Below are positions 62,853 to 64,000 of a stretch of 64,000 bases of DNA, piece by piece; position 1 is the stretch's first letter, and every line of letters begins with the position of its first letter. The DNA comes from Bacteroidales bacterium (GTDB lineage Bacteria; Bacteroidota; Bacteroidia; Bacteroidales; CAIWKO01). The DNA lies in NCBI GenBank assembly GCA_023228145.1, contig JALOBU010000009.1, positions 56,413 through 120,412 of the forward strand. The letters run 5' to 3'. A model generated the notes under the pieces. That model saw nothing but the letters and a program-made list of their open reading frames with translations, was not told where the DNA came from and ran no database searches. The position numbers and the translations under genes were made by a program.

Positions 62853-63881
62853 ATGAAATTTACTTTTTTAAAAAGAAAGTTTCTTATTGTAACCACGCTT
62901 ATTATTTCAATATTAATCGTGTTCATTTCATGGAATATTAACTGGGGAGGAGATAAAACAAAATGGATCATTCTTGCAGATGGTAAGGGATATTACGCTT
63001 ACCTACCTGCTATTTTTATTTACCATGACCTGAATTACGGTTTTTTTGAAGAAATGGAAATGAAACGATGCACAGACCCAAAGATTTTTTACGATTATCG
63101 TGCATACCACAATGGCAATACTACCAATAAATATTTTTGCGGTACTGCACTCTTGCAAATACCATTTTTTCTTACAGCACACCTCATAGCGCAACTTAAA
63201 GGTTTTCCTGCCGATGGATATTCGCCAATATATGCAATTTTAATACAAATTGCAGGAATATGTTATCTAGCTATCGGACTGTTTTTTCTTGGCAAACTGC
63301 TCCAACTTTATCATATAAAAAAAAACACAATTATTATTGTACTGACAGCAGCAGTCTTCGGAACTAACCTTTTTTATTATACCATTCGCGAAGTGGCCAT
63401 GTCTCATGTCTATTCTTTTGCATTGATTTCAATGTTTCTATATACTGTAAAATATTTTTCCATAAAAAAGCAAAACCGTTATTTAATATTCTCCGCTTTG
63501 CTATTTGGACTTATAATGCTTGTCAGGCCTGTAAATGGTATTATAATTTTTGCCATTCCATTTGTTATTGGCTCAAAATCTGTTTTTCTTGACACGTTGA
63601 AATATACACTTAAAAATCCCAAATACATTTTTATAAATTTCTTTTTCATCTTCATGATTTTATCCTTTCAGCCTCTCATTTATAAAATCAGCACAGGATC
63701 TTTTTTTATTGACACCTACAATGAAGAATCTTTCAATTTTATGAATCCGGCTTTTTTCAACTTTCTTTTCAGTTATAAAAAAGGTGCCTTTCTTTATACA
63801 CCATTGCTATTCATTTCGTTGGCAGGTTTCATTTTTCTCAGAAAAAATCCGTTCCGTTTAATAAGCGGAATTATTTCCTGA
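62853..63881 (+). CDS. Polytopic membrane protein, GT39/ArnT-like, possibly truncated
   Basis: A 342-residue membrane protein with about eight hydrophobic helices. WIILADGKGYYAYLPAIFI and the helix pair around MLVRPVNGIIIF resemble the start of long dolichyl-phosphate-mannose-type glycosyltransferases, which usually have about 500 residues and further helices. Here the frame stops at 63881 after LRKNPFRLISGIIS, in the middle of what would be a helix. No other frame continues it, and a perfect palindrome lies 74 bases downstream. It may be a shortened gene or a true short form. It is coupled to the GIN lipoprotein gene. Confidence 0.7.
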   Translation: MKFTFLKRKFLIVTTLIISILIVFISWNINWGGDKTKWIILADGKGYYAYLPAIFIYHDLNYGFFEEMEMKRCTDPKIFYDYRAYHNGNTTNKYFCGTALLQIPFFLTAHLIAQLKGFPADGYSPIYAILIQIAGICYLAIGLFFLGKLLQLYHIKKNTIIIVLTAAVFGTNLFYYTIREVAMSHVYSFALISMFLYTVKYFSIKKQNRYLIFSALLFGLIMLVRPVNGIIIFAIPFVIGSKSVFLDTLKYTLKNPKYIFINFFFIFMILSFQPLIYKISTGSFFIDTYNEESFNFMNPAFFNFLFSYKKGAFLYTPLLFISLAGFIFLRKNPFRLISGIIS

Positions 63882-63954
63882 CTTCTGACTCTACCCTGTT
63901 TTTTGTGTAATTCATATTTTTAAGAATCAGAATATAAACTAATTAGCAAAAAAA

Positions 63955-63977
63955 TTAGTGCGGTATTACCGCACTAA
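63955..63977. terminator. Perfect palindrome with A and T tracts
   Basis: TTAGTGCGGT-ATT-ACCGCACTAA is preceded by a run of A and followed by CCTTATTTTT, so it can act as a terminator in both directions. The end of a mobile element is a weaker alternative. Confidence 0.65.
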
Positions 63978-64000
63978 CCTTATTTTTGTAGGATGTATTC

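Noticed and set aside
63955..63977. Insertion-sequence terminus
   Set aside because: No transposase is visible before the window end; flanking A and T tracts fit a terminator better.

Overview
The window is a low-GC chromosomal stretch from a member of the Bacteroidota. The evidence is several secreted proteins with type IX secretion (T9SS) C-terminal sorting domains or a gliding-motility-type (CHU_C) C-terminus, a GWxTD protein, DUF2207/LemA proteins, and many TAnnTTTG promoter elements, which are typical of this phylum. A [NiFe] hydrogenase and Hyp proteins point to a facultative or anaerobic fermentative lifestyle. I do not name a genus. I see no rRNA, complete tRNA, CRISPR array or intact insertion sequence.

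Layout. 1-1272: the N-terminal part of a large surface protein that runs off the window. 1390-3337: a NarL-type response regulator and its PAS histidine kinase, divergent from hypF. 3809-9936: hypF, hypC, hypD, hypE, hypA and hypB, which make and insert the NiFe(CN)2CO centre. 10047-13527: nikR, a secreted repeat protein, an unusual nucleoside-hydrolase/FmdE fusion and a NicO-like nickel transporter. 13556-18643, opposite strand: a soluble NAD-linked hydrogenase operon, hoxF-hoxU-hoxY-hoxH plus its endopeptidase hoxW. Together 3.8-18.6 kb is a self-contained hydrogenase island: NikR senses nickel, the NicO-like protein moves it, HypA/HypB deliver it, HypCDEF build the Fe ligands, HoxW cleaves HoxH, and HoxFUYH interconverts H2 and NADH. 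A decayed outer-membrane gene follows at 18829-19311.

From 19.4 kb onward the region is mixed housekeeping and envelope genes: a YpfJ protease, an ABC-F ATPase, a large repeat surface protein, an orphan T9SS sorting domain, thiol peroxidase, two collagen-like lipoproteins, a UbiD decarboxylase, a DPP-IV peptidase, an FKBP isomerase, an HD protein, an RlmD-like methyltransferase, an operon rmuC-GWxTD-lemA-DUF2207, a membrane phosphoesterase, two large T9SS proteins, lipA, two micro-lipoproteins, ung followed by a BamA/TamA-like outer-membrane protein, an overlapping three-gene operon (DapA-like aldolase, homoserine-kinase-like kinase, SDR), a 1199-residue gliding-type surface protein, a GIN-domain lipoprotein and a possibly truncated membrane glycosyltransferase.

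The most unusual items are the nucleoside-hydrolase/FmdE fusion inside the nickel operon, a 13-base element shared upstream of the divergently placed hyp and hox operons, loss of two iron-sulfur cysteines in the HoxF N-terminal domain, a DapA-like enzyme with altered catalytic residues in a translationally coupled operon, and a tandem pair of about 40-residue lipoproteins.
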